From contig NZ_LN879456.1 in the NCBI RefSeq assembly GCF_001403615.1, positions 992,001 to 1,056,000 on the forward strand: 64,000 bases of DNA. The letters run 5' to 3'. A program made the translations under genes and the position numbers. Positions 16,520-25,738 of this stretch are shown piece by piece. Numbering within the stretch: position 1 is the first letter of the stretch; every line of letters begins with the position of its first letter. Source of the stretch: Desnuesiella massiliensis. GTDB lineage: Bacteria > Bacillota > Clostridia > Clostridiales > Clostridiaceae. The notes under the pieces were generated by a model, which did no database searches, was not told where the DNA came from, and saw only the letters and a program-made list of their open reading frames with translations.

Positions 16520-18955
16520 ATGGTTCAACATAATAAAAAGAGTAAAAAGAAGAAGAAAACTAAGGTTTTTAAAACCATACTCATTGTTTTGTTATTTTTA
16601 TTTTTGATATCAGGGATTACATTAGCTGGGATTACACTAGCTATAATAAAGACTGCCCCAGATTTAGATGTAAACTCTATACTTTCCCTTAATCAGCAAT
16701 CTGCAATTTACAGTGACAGCAAGGAATTTATAGACGATGTAATAACTCGAGAAAAAAGATATATTGTTTCAATTAAAAATGGTGATATACCAAAGGATTT
16801 ACAAAATGCTTTCGTAAGCATAGAGGATGAAAGATTCCCTACCCATAATGGTATAGACTTTAAAAGAATACTAGGAGCAGTATATATAGATGTTAAGAAT
16901 GTAATAACCAAGAAAAATGGACTCCATGGAGCGTCAACTATAACTCAGCAATTATTAAAAAATACACTGCTTACTCCGGAAGTTTCTATTAAGAGAAAAG
17001 TTCAAGAGATGTACTTAGCTATGCAATTAGAAAAGAAATTAAATAAGGATCAAATACTTGAGGCTTATATGAATACAATTTTCCTAGGTGGTAATTCCTA
17101 CGGTGTAGAAGCTGCTTCCTATCAGTACTTTGGAGTGTCAGCAAAGCAGTTAAGCTTAATTCAATGTGCTTTCTTGGCTGGTGCACCACAAAGTCCATCT
17201 AGTTATTATCAGTATTCTGTAATTTCAAAAAAGAATCCTTCCATTTACCTTAATAGAACGAAAACTGTTCTATCAAAAATGCTAGAGAATGGCTATATCG
17301 ATCAGGCCAGATATGATAAGGCTATTGAGGATGTAGATAAAGGTGAACTGAAATTTACACCTCAGAAGACAAACAATAAATATAATTATGAGTGGTTTTC
17401 TAGACTAGTGGTAGATAAGGTTATGGAGGATTTAAAAAAGCAATATAAATATTCAGACAGTGAAGTATCCAGATTAGTAATGAATGGTGGATTAAAAATA
17501 TATACCACCATGGATAAAAGTGTGCAAGATAATGCTCAAGAGGTTTTAAATAATGCCTCAAAATATATAAACATTAAAGAATATGTAGATAAAGATGGAG
17601 TAATCCAGCCTCAGATGTCTGCAGTGGTTATGGATTATCATACAGGACAAGTTAAAGCTATCATAGGAGGTAGAGGTAATCAAAAGCCCTATTCTTATAA
17701 TAGAGCTGCCTCAAACAATTTTTTAAGATCTACAGGTTCTGCTATAAAGCCTCTTACGGTTTACGGACCTGCTATAGACTTAAAATTAGCTACTGCTGGA
17801 ACAGTGGTAGAAGATTCACCGCTACCAGAGGGTATTTCTAAAAAGTATGCTGGTTATAATCCTAAAAATGAGACTAATGATTTTAAAGGATATGTAACTT
17901 TAAGAGAAGCATTAATGAAGTCTATAAACCTTGTATCCGTAAAGCTTGAAGATCAGATTGGAATAAAAAACGGCATAGCTTACGGAGAGAAATTTGGTTT
18001 AAAGTTTAATAAAAATTCCAAAACTAGTATCGCTACCTTAGCCCTAGGCCAATTCAATAATGATCCAAAGGATTTAGATGGTTCAAATCCTTTATATATG
18101 GCAGCAGCCTATGGAACCTTTGGAAATAATGGTATGTATACCGATCCTATACTATATACCAAGGTAGTTGATAGAACTGGTAAAGTTATTCTTGAAAATA
18201 AAGTAACTCAGAAAAAGATATTATCTCCTCAAAGCGCTTATATAATGTATGACCTTTTAAAGGGACCTGTAATTGGGTATAGCTCAGCCCCAGCTAAATT
18301 TGGTGATATGCCTGTGGCAGGTAAAACTGGAACTACTAATGATAATCAGGATTTTTGGTTTTCTGGTTTAACTCCTTATTTATCCTGTGCTATTTGGGTA
18401 GGAAATGACTTACCTTCCGAAGTAAAAGGACGAAATGGCGAAAGACTTGGTAGTGGTATGACTGTTACCCCACTATGGTCTAAAATTATGGCAAAGGCCC
18501 ATGAAGGATTAGCTGTAAAAGATATTCCTATGCCTCAAGGCATACAAAAGGTCGCTATATGCATAGATTCTGGTAAAATAGCTACGGAATTATGTGCTAA
18601 GGATCCAAGAGGAAGCAGAGTAAGAGAAGAAATGTTTATTGATGGCACTGCTCCTACAGCGCTTTGTGATACTCATGTGGAAGTAAAAATAAATAAATCA
18701 AATGGTAAAATAGCTACACAAAATACTCCTCCAGAGCTTATTGAAACAAGAGTTTTCATTAAAAGGGATTATGTTCCTGGCGTAAATTTAGCTGATCAAA
18801 AATATGTAGCACCTAAGGATTTAGATGATACAGTGCCAGTTAAGAAGCCAGACATCAAACCACCTGGAGACGATAAAAATCCTGGAGGAAATAAAGATCC
18901 TGAAGACGATAAAGACTTAGAAAATCCCGGTAATGATACTACTGGAAGAAGATAA
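16520..18955 (+). CDS. pbpA: Class A penicillin-binding protein (PBP1A type)
   Basis: This bifunctional peptidoglycan synthase has 811 residues. A basic cytoplasmic tail is followed by one membrane helix (about 18-42), then the glycosyltransferase domain with EDERFPTHNGIDFKR and GASTITQQLLKN. The transpeptidase domain carries the active serine in STGSAIKP, the SIN triad, and the KTGTT box. The C-terminus is a lysine-, proline- and aspartate-rich low-complexity tail (about 765-811). The SD AGGAGG is strong. The gene is flanked by yunB (divergent) and dcd (convergent), with a shared terminator. Confidence 0.95.
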   Translation: MVQHNKKSKKKKKTKVFKTILIVLLFLFLISGITLAGITLAIIKTAPDLDVNSILSLNQQSAIYSDSKEFIDDVITREKRYIVSIKNGDIPKDLQNAFVSIEDERFPTHNGIDFKRILGAVYIDVKNVITKKNGLHGASTITQQLLKNTLLTPEVSIKRKVQEMYLAMQLEKKLNKDQILEAYMNTIFLGGNSYGVEAASYQYFGVSAKQLSLIQCAFLAGAPQSPSSYYQYSVISKKNPSIYLNRTKTVLSKMLENGYIDQARYDKAIEDVDKGELKFTPQKTNNKYNYEWFSRLVVDKVMEDLKKQYKYSDSEVSRLVMNGGLKIYTTMDKSVQDNAQEVLNNASKYINIKEYVDKDGVIQPQMSAVVMDYHTGQVKAIIGGRGNQKPYSYNRAASNNFLRSTGSAIKPLTVYGPAIDLKLATAGTVVEDSPLPEGISKKYAGYNPKNETNDFKGYVTLREALMKSINLVSVKLEDQIGIKNGIAYGEKFGLKFNKNSKTSIATLALGQFNNDPKDLDGSNPLYMAAAYGTFGNNGMYTDPILYTKVVDRTGKVILENKVTQKKILSPQSAYIMYDLLKGPVIGYSSAPAKFGDMPVAGKTGTTNDNQDFWFSGLTPYLSCAIWVGNDLPSEVKGRNGERLGSGMTVTPLWSKIMAKAHEGLAVKDIPMPQGIQKVAICIDSGKIATELCAKDPRGSRVREEMFIDGTAPTALCDTHVEVKINKSNGKIATQNTPPELIETRVFIKRDYVPGVNLADQKYVAPKDLDDTVPVKKPDIKPPGDDKNPGGNKDPEDDKDLENPGNDTTGRR

Positions 18956-18956
18956 T

Positions 18957-18988
18957 AAAGAGATGTCTCGTTTATGAGACATCTCTTT
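18957..18988. terminator. Bidirectional terminator between pbpA and dcd
   Basis: A perfect 13-bp stem (18957-18969 with 18976-18988) and a 6-base loop lie between the convergent pbpA and dcd stops. Confidence 0.85.
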
Positions 18989-18989
18989 A

Positions 18990-19508
18990 TTATTTAAAAT
19001 CTTTAAACAACAGACTAGGTTGAATGTCATTATTGTTTTGATATTTTCCGCTAGAATACTTCTCATACTGTCCTTCTATGCTATGATAATATACTTGGCA
19101 TATTTCAACTTCTGCATAAATTCTTATAGGCTGAATACAAAATATCTCTAGAGTCCAATAGCCTGAAAAACCTACATCTCCAAAGCCTGCAGTAACATGT
19201 ATAAAAAGCCCTAATCTCCCTACCGAAGATCGTCCTTCTAACATAGGCACTAAGTTCTCAGTCTTAGTATATTCCATGGTTCTGCCTAAGTACAGTTTAT
19301 TAGGCTCTAACACTATTCCTTCAGGAGGTATAATAATCTTTCTTGCCTTGTTTTCTTTCTTCATGTCTAGCTCAGTATTTTCGTAAACTAGCAGTTCATT
19401 GTGTAACCTTAAATTATAACTATTAGGGTTTAGCTGAGATTTATTGTAAGGTTCAATGAATATATCCTTCCCTAACCTATTTTCTATTTCTAAACCTGAT
19501 AATATCAT
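18990..19508 (-). CDS. dcd: dCTP deaminase
   Basis: Dcd deaminates dCTP to dUTP, feeding dTTP synthesis; some family members also hydrolyse to dUMP. The 172-residue protein has the trimeric dUTPase-like fold: IEPYNKSQLNPNSYNLRL near the start, EGRSSVGRLGLFIHVTAGF, and GFSGYWTLEI with the catalytic Glu. Which of the two activities it has cannot be decided from these motifs. The start has a strong SD (AAGGAGG). Confidence 0.93.
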   Translation of the reverse strand: MILSGLEIENRLGKDIFIEPYNKSQLNPNSYNLRLHNELLVYENTELDMKKENKARKIIIPPEGIVLEPNKLYLGRTMEYTKTENLVPMLEGRSSVGRLGLFIHVTAGFGDVGFSGYWTLEIFCIQPIRIYAEVEICQVYYHSIEGQYEKYSSGKYQNNNDIQPSLLFKDFK

Positions 19509-19631
19509 AACTACTCCTCCTTATAATGATTTCTATATGAATTATAATATCACTACTATTAATAATAAACTATAACTAAATTTTAAAAATAATGTGGCAA
19601 GCGAAACGTCCCTTTGCCACAATTCTTTAAA

Positions 19632-19661
19632 TAAAAAACACCCACTAAAAGTGAGTGCTTA
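19632..19661 (-). terminator. Terminator of rnpB
   Basis: On the minus strand a 9-bp stem containing two G-U pairs, with a 3-4 base loop, is followed by TTTTTT, directly behind the RNase P RNA. Confidence 0.75.
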
Positions 19662-19670
19662 ATTCTATGG

Positions 19671-20039
19671 TACGAGCAAGTCTGTAAGCCGAGTTCTGTA
19701 TTTGACAATCATCTATCTAGGCCTATTGTTACCAATAGACTCCAGCGACACACCCGAAGACGGAGCGGGCAGCTCCATTTGTCTTCCTATTCGGTCTTGC
19801 TCCAGGTGGGGTTTACATAGCCGCAAAGTCGCCAATGCGCTGGTGAGCTCTTACCTCCCCTTTCCATCCTTACCAGATAGTTAAACTATACTCAGCTTCC
19901 TGAGAAGCTTCTGGCGGTATATCTCTGTTGCACTTTCCTTAGAGTCACCTCCACTGGGGGTTACCCAGCACCCTGCCCTATGGAGCTCGGACTTTCCTCT
20001 CCTGAAATAAATTCAGCAGCGATTGTCTGGCTTACTCGC
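19671..20039 (-). ncRNA. rnpB: RNase P RNA, A type
   Basis: This is the catalytic RNA that trims the 5' leader from pre-tRNA. On the minus strand it opens with GCGAGTAAGCC and contains the conserved GAGGAAAGTCC block. It closes with a complementary GGCTTACAGACTTGCTC region, so the ends pair as helix P1. The conserved GGTAAGGATGGAAAGGGGAGG-like and ACTCGGCTTACAG elements are in order. The length is about 369 nt. It has its own promoter and terminator. End positions may be off by a few bases. Confidence 0.95.
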
Positions 20040-20046
20040 AAAATAT

Positions 20047-20075
20047 ATATTATCACATAAATATATTAAATGCAA
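20047..20075 (-). promoter_or_regulatory. Promoter of rnpB
   Basis: TTGCAT (20070-20075) and TAATAT (20047-20052) are separated by exactly 17 bp on the minus strand. The -10 ends 7 bp before the predicted 5' end of the RNase P RNA. Confidence 0.7.
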
Positions 20076-20103
20076 ATAAAACTTAAGGAATAAACTCCAA
20101 TTT

Positions 20104-20916
20104 TTACTTTATCTCATAAGGATCCTCACATTTTAAAGAATACTCTAGCTTTATTAAAGATTTTTTTTGTTCTAAGTACTTTTCTAAATTTCTAGCTAAA
20201 AGTTTAAATACTGGCCATTCTGAATTAAAATGCCCTATATCAATAATAGTCATTCCCATTTCTCTATAGTCGCTGACATAATGATAAGTGGTATCTCCTG
20301 TAATAACACATTCTACTCCTTGTTTTTTACACATTTCAAAATAATCTTGTCCACTACCATTAATTATAGCAATACTTTTAAAAGATTCTTTAGAGCCTTT
20401 AGATATTCTTAAAAACTTAAGATTTAACTTCTCCTTAATCCTTTGGCATAATTCTTCGAGTTTTATCTCATAATCCAATTCTATTATTCTTCCTATACCT
20501 GAATTTTCCTTAAAGGCAGGTAATTTGCTTTTCTCTAGTATCTTAAAGCTATCAAAGCCCAATAGTTTTAATATAGTATCATTCATCCCTCCCCCTACAG
20601 AATCTAAATTAGTATGGCTACTATATAAATTAATATTATTTTTTATTAATTCTATTATTTTTTTACCTTGCAAATTCTCTGTAGTTACTACTGAAGGTTT
20701 CTTAAATAACAGAGGATGGTGAGTTAAAATTAAATTTAATCCCTTATCTTTAGCTTCCTCTATGACTTCTAAAGTACAATCCAAAGCTACAAGAATTCCT
20801 TTAATTTCATCCTCGGGGTTACCTACCATAAGTCCCACATTATCATAGGATTCCTTTAACTCTAAAGGAGCTAATTGTTCCATAAAATTAGCTATATCTC
20901 TTACTGTTAAAGACAT
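20104..20916 (-). CDS. Nif3-like dinuclear metal protein
   Basis: The 270-residue protein is of the NIF3/YbgI family, which forms a toroidal hexamer with a two-metal site. Visible metal ligands include the HH pair in LILTHHPLLF, the H in YSSHTNLDSV and the C-terminal DIGHFNSE. Sometimes annotated as type 2 GTP cyclohydrolase I, its true role is unsettled. The start overlaps the trmK stop by 10 bp, implying translational coupling, and trmK-nif3 pairing is conserved in Firmicutes. Confidence 0.9.
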   Translation of the reverse strand: MSLTVRDIANFMEQLAPLELKESYDNVGLMVGNPEDEIKGILVALDCTLEVIEEAKDKGLNLILTHHPLLFKKPSVVTTENLQGKKIIELIKNNINLYSSHTNLDSVGGGMNDTILKLLGFDSFKILEKSKLPAFKENSGIGRIIELDYEIKLEELCQRIKEKLNLKFLRISKGSKESFKSIAIINGSGQDYFEMCKKQGVECVITGDTTYHYVSDYREMGMTIIDIGHFNSEWPVFKLLARNLEKYLEQKKSLIKLEYSLKCEDPYEIK

Positions 20917-21611
20917 TTTAATCTCTCCTTTAACTGAGTTATTTTATTTTCTATCTCACTCTTTCTCATACTTGCATTCTCACTAGGTTCCTTTATATAG
21001 GACAGTATATCCATGTATTTATTAATTTTATATTCAATAAAATTTCTAATAAGAGGATGTTTTTTTCTGCAAAGCAGTGGACTTATTTCATAATCCATTT
21101 CCTTATCTATTTCCTTTAAATCCTCACGCTTCAAATTGCCATGTCTAACTTTAATTATTTCATAATATTTATCCTCTTCATAACATAACTCTTCATCTAT
21201 AATAGCATAACCTTGCTCATATAAAAATTTTCTAAGCACTTCTGGATTTTGCACTGGCTGCAGTATAGAGTATTCTAATTTATCAAATATTTCTTTGTCA
21301 TCAAGGATTATATCCCTAATTAAATTCCCTCCCATACCAGCTATAATAGCACAATTAACTTCATTAGACTTTACTACAGATAATCCTGATCCTTTTCTAC
21401 ACTCTATCCTGTCCTTAAAACCTTCATAAAGTATATTTTGTTTAGCTTTATCTAAAGGGCCTTTATTGATGTCAGAGGCTATTACAAAGCTACATAAATT
21501 ATTTTTAATTAAATATATAGGAATATACCCATGATCTGTTCCTACATCTATGGCTTTATCGCATTTGTCAAATAGTTCTGCAATTTTACTTAATCTTATA
21601 CTTAATTCCAT
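20907..21611 (-). CDS. trmK: tRNA adenine-22 N1-methyltransferase
   Basis: TrmK methylates N1 of A22 in tRNA using SAM. The 234-residue protein has the N-terminal Rossmann fold motif AIDVGTDHGYIPIYLI (about 21-36), an IASDINKGPLDKA strand and AIIAGMGG as the catalytic loop, plus a C-terminal coiled coil (about 160-230). The SD is AGGAGAT. It sits in the sigA-trmK-nif3 cluster, as in B. subtilis. Confidence 0.93.
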   Translation of the reverse strand: MELSIRLSKIAELFDKCDKAIDVGTDHGYIPIYLIKNNLCSFVIASDINKGPLDKAKQNILYEGFKDRIECRKGSGLSVVKSNEVNCAIIAGMGGNLIRDIILDDKEIFDKLEYSILQPVQNPEVLRKFLYEQGYAIIDEELCYEEDKYYEIIKVRHGNLKREDLKEIDKEMDYEISPLLCRKKHPLIRNFIEYKINKYMDILSYIKEPSENASMRKSEIENKITQLKERLKCL

Positions 21612-21619
21612 AATATCTC

Positions 21620-22507
21620 CTATGTAAATTGAATTAATATGTTAAATTGAATTAGTAAAAAAACAAAAGAAATTAGTAATGAAATGTAAATATACTTGTA
21701 CGCAGATCGCTTATCATATTTAGCATGAAAATAAGAAGTATAATACATGCAAAATAAAATTACCATATTTAATACACCATAAACCATCTGTCTAAAGGCA
21801 AATTGTCTTCCTGTACCATATTCAACAGGATAAAATTGTTGATTAAAGCTTAAAGGCATCTTGCTAGGTAACTTTTGGGTTAAATATAGAGCAAAAGGAT
21901 TTATAGTGATAAACAAAATTATTAAAGTCACTATAATAAAAGGAATAAAAAACCTTTTATCTTTATGCAGCTCTATATCTTTATTGATTTTGAAATCAAA
22001 GTCTCCTAAAGATATATTTTTTTGTTTTAGTAAATTTTCTACGGCATCAAAATCCTCAGGGGATATGCCATAGCTAATTTCCTCTGTTTTTATATATAAT
22101 GTCCTAGAAGAATTGGTTACAAACATACTGGTTAGCCCTATCTTATCAACTATAGTTTTCCCAAAGGCAAACTTGTTATTTCCTATACCTGAAAGCTTTA
22201 CACCTTTGATTATGCCTTGTTTTACTGAATAAGCCTTTATATCTTTAAAATTAATAGTTGTATTTCTTAATTTTAAAGCACATTTGATTTTAATTTGCTC
22301 TTCTGTTATATAGTAATTTGTTGTTAGAGCCAAAATTAAATAGTATACGCAATATATGGTATAGCAAATCATAAATACTCTTAATAAATTTACTATAATG
22401 TAGGAACTAGTAAAGGGTGCAATAATCGCAGCAGTTAAATTTCCTATTAGCAATACTCCTAAAATGTAGTAACAGGCATAACTCTGCTTTGGCTTATAGA
22501 CCTCCAT
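21620..22507 (-). CDS. Membrane protein with bacterial PH-like domain
   Basis: This 295-residue protein has two membrane helices at about 12-35 and 43-66. A soluble beta-rich segment (about 68-170) ends in YGISPEDFDAVENLL, typical of a bacterial PH domain. Three more helices follow (about 185-207, 236-258 and 270-292). A KLPSKMPLSFNQQF stretch recalls DUF1648-type proteins. Function is unknown. It sits between sigA and trmK with a good SD, separated from sigA by the sigA terminator. Confidence 0.6.
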   Translation of the reverse strand: MEVYKPKQSYACYYILGVLLIGNLTAAIIAPFTSSYIIVNLLRVFMICYTIYCVYYLILALTTNYYITEEQIKIKCALKLRNTTINFKDIKAYSVKQGIIKGVKLSGIGNNKFAFGKTIVDKIGLTSMFVTNSSRTLYIKTEEISYGISPEDFDAVENLLKQKNISLGDFDFKINKDIELHKDKRFFIPFIIVTLIILFITINPFALYLTQKLPSKMPLSFNQQFYPVEYGTGRQFAFRQMVYGVLNMVILFCMYYTSYFHAKYDKRSAYKYIYISLLISFVFLLIQFNILIQFT

Positions 22508-22578
22508 AAAATCACCTCTTGCCTGTAATTATAGCATATCCATTTAAATTTTTAAATATTGGAAATGCTAAAAATAAA

Positions 22579-22595
22579 AGCACCGATTAGGTGCT
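22579..22595 (-). terminator. Terminator after sigA
   Basis: A 6-bp GC-rich stem (22579-22584 with 22590-22595), overlapping the sigA stop codon, is followed on the minus strand by TTTATTTTT. Confidence 0.7.
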
Positions 22596-23661
22596 AATCT
22601 AAATAATCCTTTAACTTTTTACTTCTGCTTGGATGTCTTAGCTTTCTTAAGGCTTTAGCCTCAATTTGTCTTATTCTTTCTCTAGTTACATTAAATTCCT
22701 TGCCTACTTCTTCAAGGGTTCTTGCTCTTCCATCATCCAATCCAAATCTTAACCTTAATACCTTCTCCTCTCTAGGAGTTAATGTATCAAGTACATTTAT
22801 TAATTGCTCTTTTAACATAGTAAAAGCTGCTGCCTCCGCTGGAGCGGGAGCTTCATCATCAGGAATAAAATCTCCAAGATGGCTATCTTCCTCTTCTCCT
22901 ATAGGAGTCTCTAAAGATACAGGTTCTTGAGCTATTTTCATAATCTCTCTTACCTTATCCTCTGGCATATCCATTATCTTTGCAATTTCTTCTGGTAATG
23001 GCTCTCTACCAAGTTCTTGAAGTAACTGCCTTGATACCCTTATTAGTTTATTAATGGTTTCTACCATATGTACAGGTATTCTTATGGTTCTTGCTTGGTC
23101 TGCAATAGCTCTTGTAATTGCCTGCCTAATCCACCAAGTTGCATAGGTACTAAACTTATATCCCTTCCTGTAGTCAAATTTTTCTACAGCTTTAATAAGT
23201 CCAAGATTACCTTCTTGAATAAGATCTAAGAATAGCATTCCTCTTCCCACGTATCTTTTGGCTATGCTCACCACTAGTCTTAAATTGGCTTCTGCTAATT
23301 TCTTTTTAGCTGCTTGATCTCCATCTTCTATCTTCTGAGCAAGCTGTATTTCTTCATCTGAAGAAAGTAGAGGAACTTTTCCTATTTCCTTTAAATACAT
23401 TCTAACAGGATCATCTATAGCAATTCCTTCAGGTATGGATAAATCTAAATCTTCGCCTACATCAGTCATTTCATCTTGTATATCACCAATTACATCAATG
23501 CCCATAGTTTCTAATACTTCATAAATTTTTTCTATCTGCTCTGGACTCAAATCTATTTCATCTAATTCATCCATTATCTCTTTATAGGTCAATGTGCCAC
23601 TTTTTTTGCCTTTTTCTATAAGTCTTTTCACTAAGGCCATCTTAGTTCCCTTATCTTTCAT
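22594..23661 (-). CDS. sigA: Primary sigma factor SigA
   Basis: This is the housekeeping sigma-70 factor, 355 residues. Region 1.1 is short, then region 2 carries LIQEGNLGLIKAVEKFDYRK and TYATWWIRQAI. Region 3 follows, and region 4.2 ends with NVTRERIRQIEAKALRKLRH. I chose ATG 23661 (MKDKGTKM), 7 bp after GGAGG, over upstream in-frame starts that would overlap the dnaG stop. It is 26 bp downstream of dnaG, the classic dnaG-sigA operon, with a SigH promoter ahead of dnaG. Confidence 0.98.
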   Translation of the reverse strand: MKDKGTKMALVKRLIEKGKKSGTLTYKEIMDELDEIDLSPEQIEKIYEVLETMGIDVIGDIQDEMTDVGEDLDLSIPEGIAIDDPVRMYLKEIGKVPLLSSDEEIQLAQKIEDGDQAAKKKLAEANLRLVVSIAKRYVGRGMLFLDLIQEGNLGLIKAVEKFDYRKGYKFSTYATWWIRQAITRAIADQARTIRIPVHMVETINKLIRVSRQLLQELGREPLPEEIAKIMDMPEDKVREIMKIAQEPVSLETPIGEEEDSHLGDFIPDDEAPAPAEAAAFTMLKEQLINVLDTLTPREEKVLRLRFGLDDGRARTLEEVGKEFNVTRERIRQIEAKALRKLRHPSRSKKLKDYLD

Positions 23662-23687
23662 GTTCTTTCCTCCTTCTGTCATACCCC

Positions 23688-25451
23688 TTAACACCTCCCT
23701 ATTTCTTTTTGAAGTTCAATTAGTCTTTGAGCCCATTTTACTGATTCTTCAATCATACCTTTAGTTTCATATTCCTTAATTTTCTGCATAATTTCTTTTT
23801 TCGACTCCTCTAACCTATATTTTTTTATGTTATTCAAATAATCCTTTATAAGCTTTTGTTTATCAACTTCTTCATCTAATAGTTCTAATTCAATTATACT
23901 AATCCATTCCTTTGAGCTTTCTACATCATCACATCTTGCTTCTATATATTTATATATATCTTCACTGACCTTATCTCTATATTCTATAATTAAATCATAT
24001 ATTTTCTTATGAGAATCTAATATAAAATCATCTTTATTAACATTTTTACTTACCAGATTAGAATCCTCTTTACTCAGCATTAATTTTAATATGCTTCTTT
24101 CTGATTTCAAATATGCTGGTTCCACATATAATTTCACATTATAACTCTCTTCATTTTTTATCATTCCATTATTAACTGAAATTTTATTAATTTCATTATT
24201 TAGCAAATCATAGAGAGCTTGTTCTTTTACCCCTGTATCTTCAGATATCTTTTTTATATAAACATCCTTTTCTACTGAATCCAAACTTTTCAGTATTTCT
24301 GTTACTTCTTTTGTATATTTTATTAACATCTCTCCATTATTAAAGTCTATTCCTTGCTTTGCTCTGGTTAATCTATAATCAATCAATGGTAATGCTTTAT
24401 CTATTAAATTGATAAAAGCTTCTTTTCCATTGCTTCTTATGTATTCATCTGGATCCTTTCCTTGAGGCACTGTTAAAACTCTCACATCAAAACCTGTGTT
24501 TTTAAGTATTTCTAATCCTCTTATAGTGGCCATTTGTCCAGCTAGATCAGCATCATAAGAAATAATGACCTTATCTGCATATCGCTTTAAAAGCTTTGCT
24601 TGGTTTACAGTAAGTGCTGTGCCTAGTGAGGCTACAACATTAGTAATACCATATTGATGAAGAGATATGCAATCCATATAACCTTCTACTATGATAAAAG
24701 TTCTAGTATTTGAGTTTTTAATTGCAAAATTTAATCCATATAAATTAGTTCCTTTTGAAAAAATCAATGTCTCAGGAGAATTTAAATACTTAGGTTTTGA
24801 ATCATCCAGTACTCTTCCACCGAAACCTATTACCTTGCCTTTATAATCAAACACAGGAAAAATAATTCTATTTCTAAACCTATCATAGAATCCACCTTTT
24901 TCTTTTTTAATTATAAGTCCTGCATCAAATATATCTTGCTCTTTATACCCTCTAATTCTCAGAAATTTTAATAAGCTATCCCAACTATTTAAAGAAAATC
25001 CTAACCCAAACTTTCTAATAGTAGTTTCTGATATGCCTCTTCTAACAACATATTCCTTAGCATATTTTTGCTTCTGCAAATTATTAAAGAAATATCGAGC
25101 ACTCTCTATACTGACTTCATATAGACGACTCTTTCTATCTTTTCGTGGATCTTTATTTTCTAAATCAACATTTATATTAATTCTTTCTCCTAGATACTTA
25201 ATACTTTCAATGTAGGATAAGTTTCTATACTTCATGATGAAAGTTACTACATTTCCCGTTTCTCCACATCCAAAGCATTTATATATCTGTTTATCGCTTG
25301 ATACACTAAAGGAAGGTGACTTTTCATTGTGAAAAGGACAAAGCCCTAAATAATTTCTCCCAGAACGTTTTAACTTAATGTTTTCTGATATAACATCAAC
25401 TATATCATTTTCATCTTTAATTTTTTCTATTAGTTCTTCTGGTATTCTCAA
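23688..25451 (-). CDS. dnaG: DNA primase
   Basis: DnaG makes RNA primers at the replication fork. The 587-residue protein shows the N-terminal zinc-binding domain (CPFHNEKSPS, then CFGCGETGNVVTF), the central RNA-polymerase and Toprim core (FIIVEGYMD and SYDADLAGQMA), and a C-terminal helicase-binding region. The start is TTG (RIPEELIEKIK is the family N-terminus), with GGTGG about 10 bp upstream. It is the first gene of the operon with sigA. Confidence 0.97.
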   Translation of the reverse strand: MRIPEELIEKIKDENDIVDVISENIKLKRSGRNYLGLCPFHNEKSPSFSVSSDKQIYKCFGCGETGNVVTFIMKYRNLSYIESIKYLGERININVDLENKDPRKDRKSRLYEVSIESARYFFNNLQKQKYAKEYVVRRGISETTIRKFGLGFSLNSWDSLLKFLRIRGYKEQDIFDAGLIIKKEKGGFYDRFRNRIIFPVFDYKGKVIGFGGRVLDDSKPKYLNSPETLIFSKGTNLYGLNFAIKNSNTRTFIIVEGYMDCISLHQYGITNVVASLGTALTVNQAKLLKRYADKVIISYDADLAGQMATIRGLEILKNTGFDVRVLTVPQGKDPDEYIRSNGKEAFINLIDKALPLIDYRLTRAKQGIDFNNGEMLIKYTKEVTEILKSLDSVEKDVYIKKISEDTGVKEQALYDLLNNEINKISVNNGMIKNEESYNVKLYVEPAYLKSERSILKLMLSKEDSNLVSKNVNKDDFILDSHKKIYDLIIEYRDKVSEDIYKYIEARCDDVESSKEWISIIELELLDEEVDKQKLIKDYLNNIKKYRLEESKKEIMQKIKEYETKGMIEESVKWAQRLIELQKEIGRC

Positions 25452-25546
25452 TGAGCTTTCCCACCCATCTATTAAATAAATAAATCCAAATTTGGTTTAA
25501 AATCGAAATTTACTTACTTATAGTTATTTTTTCAACAAGAAATAAT

Positions 25547-25575
25547 ATATTCGACACAAATCATTATTTTCCTTC
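25547..25575 (-). promoter_or_regulatory. SigH-type promoter upstream of dnaG-sigA
   Basis: On the minus strand GAAGGAAAA (25567-25575) and GTCGAATAT (25547-25555) are separated by 11 bp. Both halves agree at every position with the SigH consensus as I know it (RNAGGAWWW and RNNGAATWW with 11-12 bp). It lies about 95 bp before the dnaG start. B. subtilis also has a SigH promoter driving sigA at the onset of sporulation. The remaining intergenic DNA to 25738 is AT-rich and shows no gene. Confidence 0.65.
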
Positions 25576-25738
25576 TTTATTTTAAAATTTTTTAACAAAT
25601 AAATCTATAATTCTATTCAAAACTATATATTCTTTATAAATTGAAAAATTCCTTCATAAAATATATTTTTATTAATTTTTTATTTAGCCTCTCAAGTATT
25701 AGTTTATCCCTAATACCCTTAGTTTTATTCCTTTTATC

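Noticed and set aside
19702..19884. Plus-strand ORF of 60 codons
   Set aside because: It lies entirely inside the RNase P RNA on the opposite strand and has no SD.
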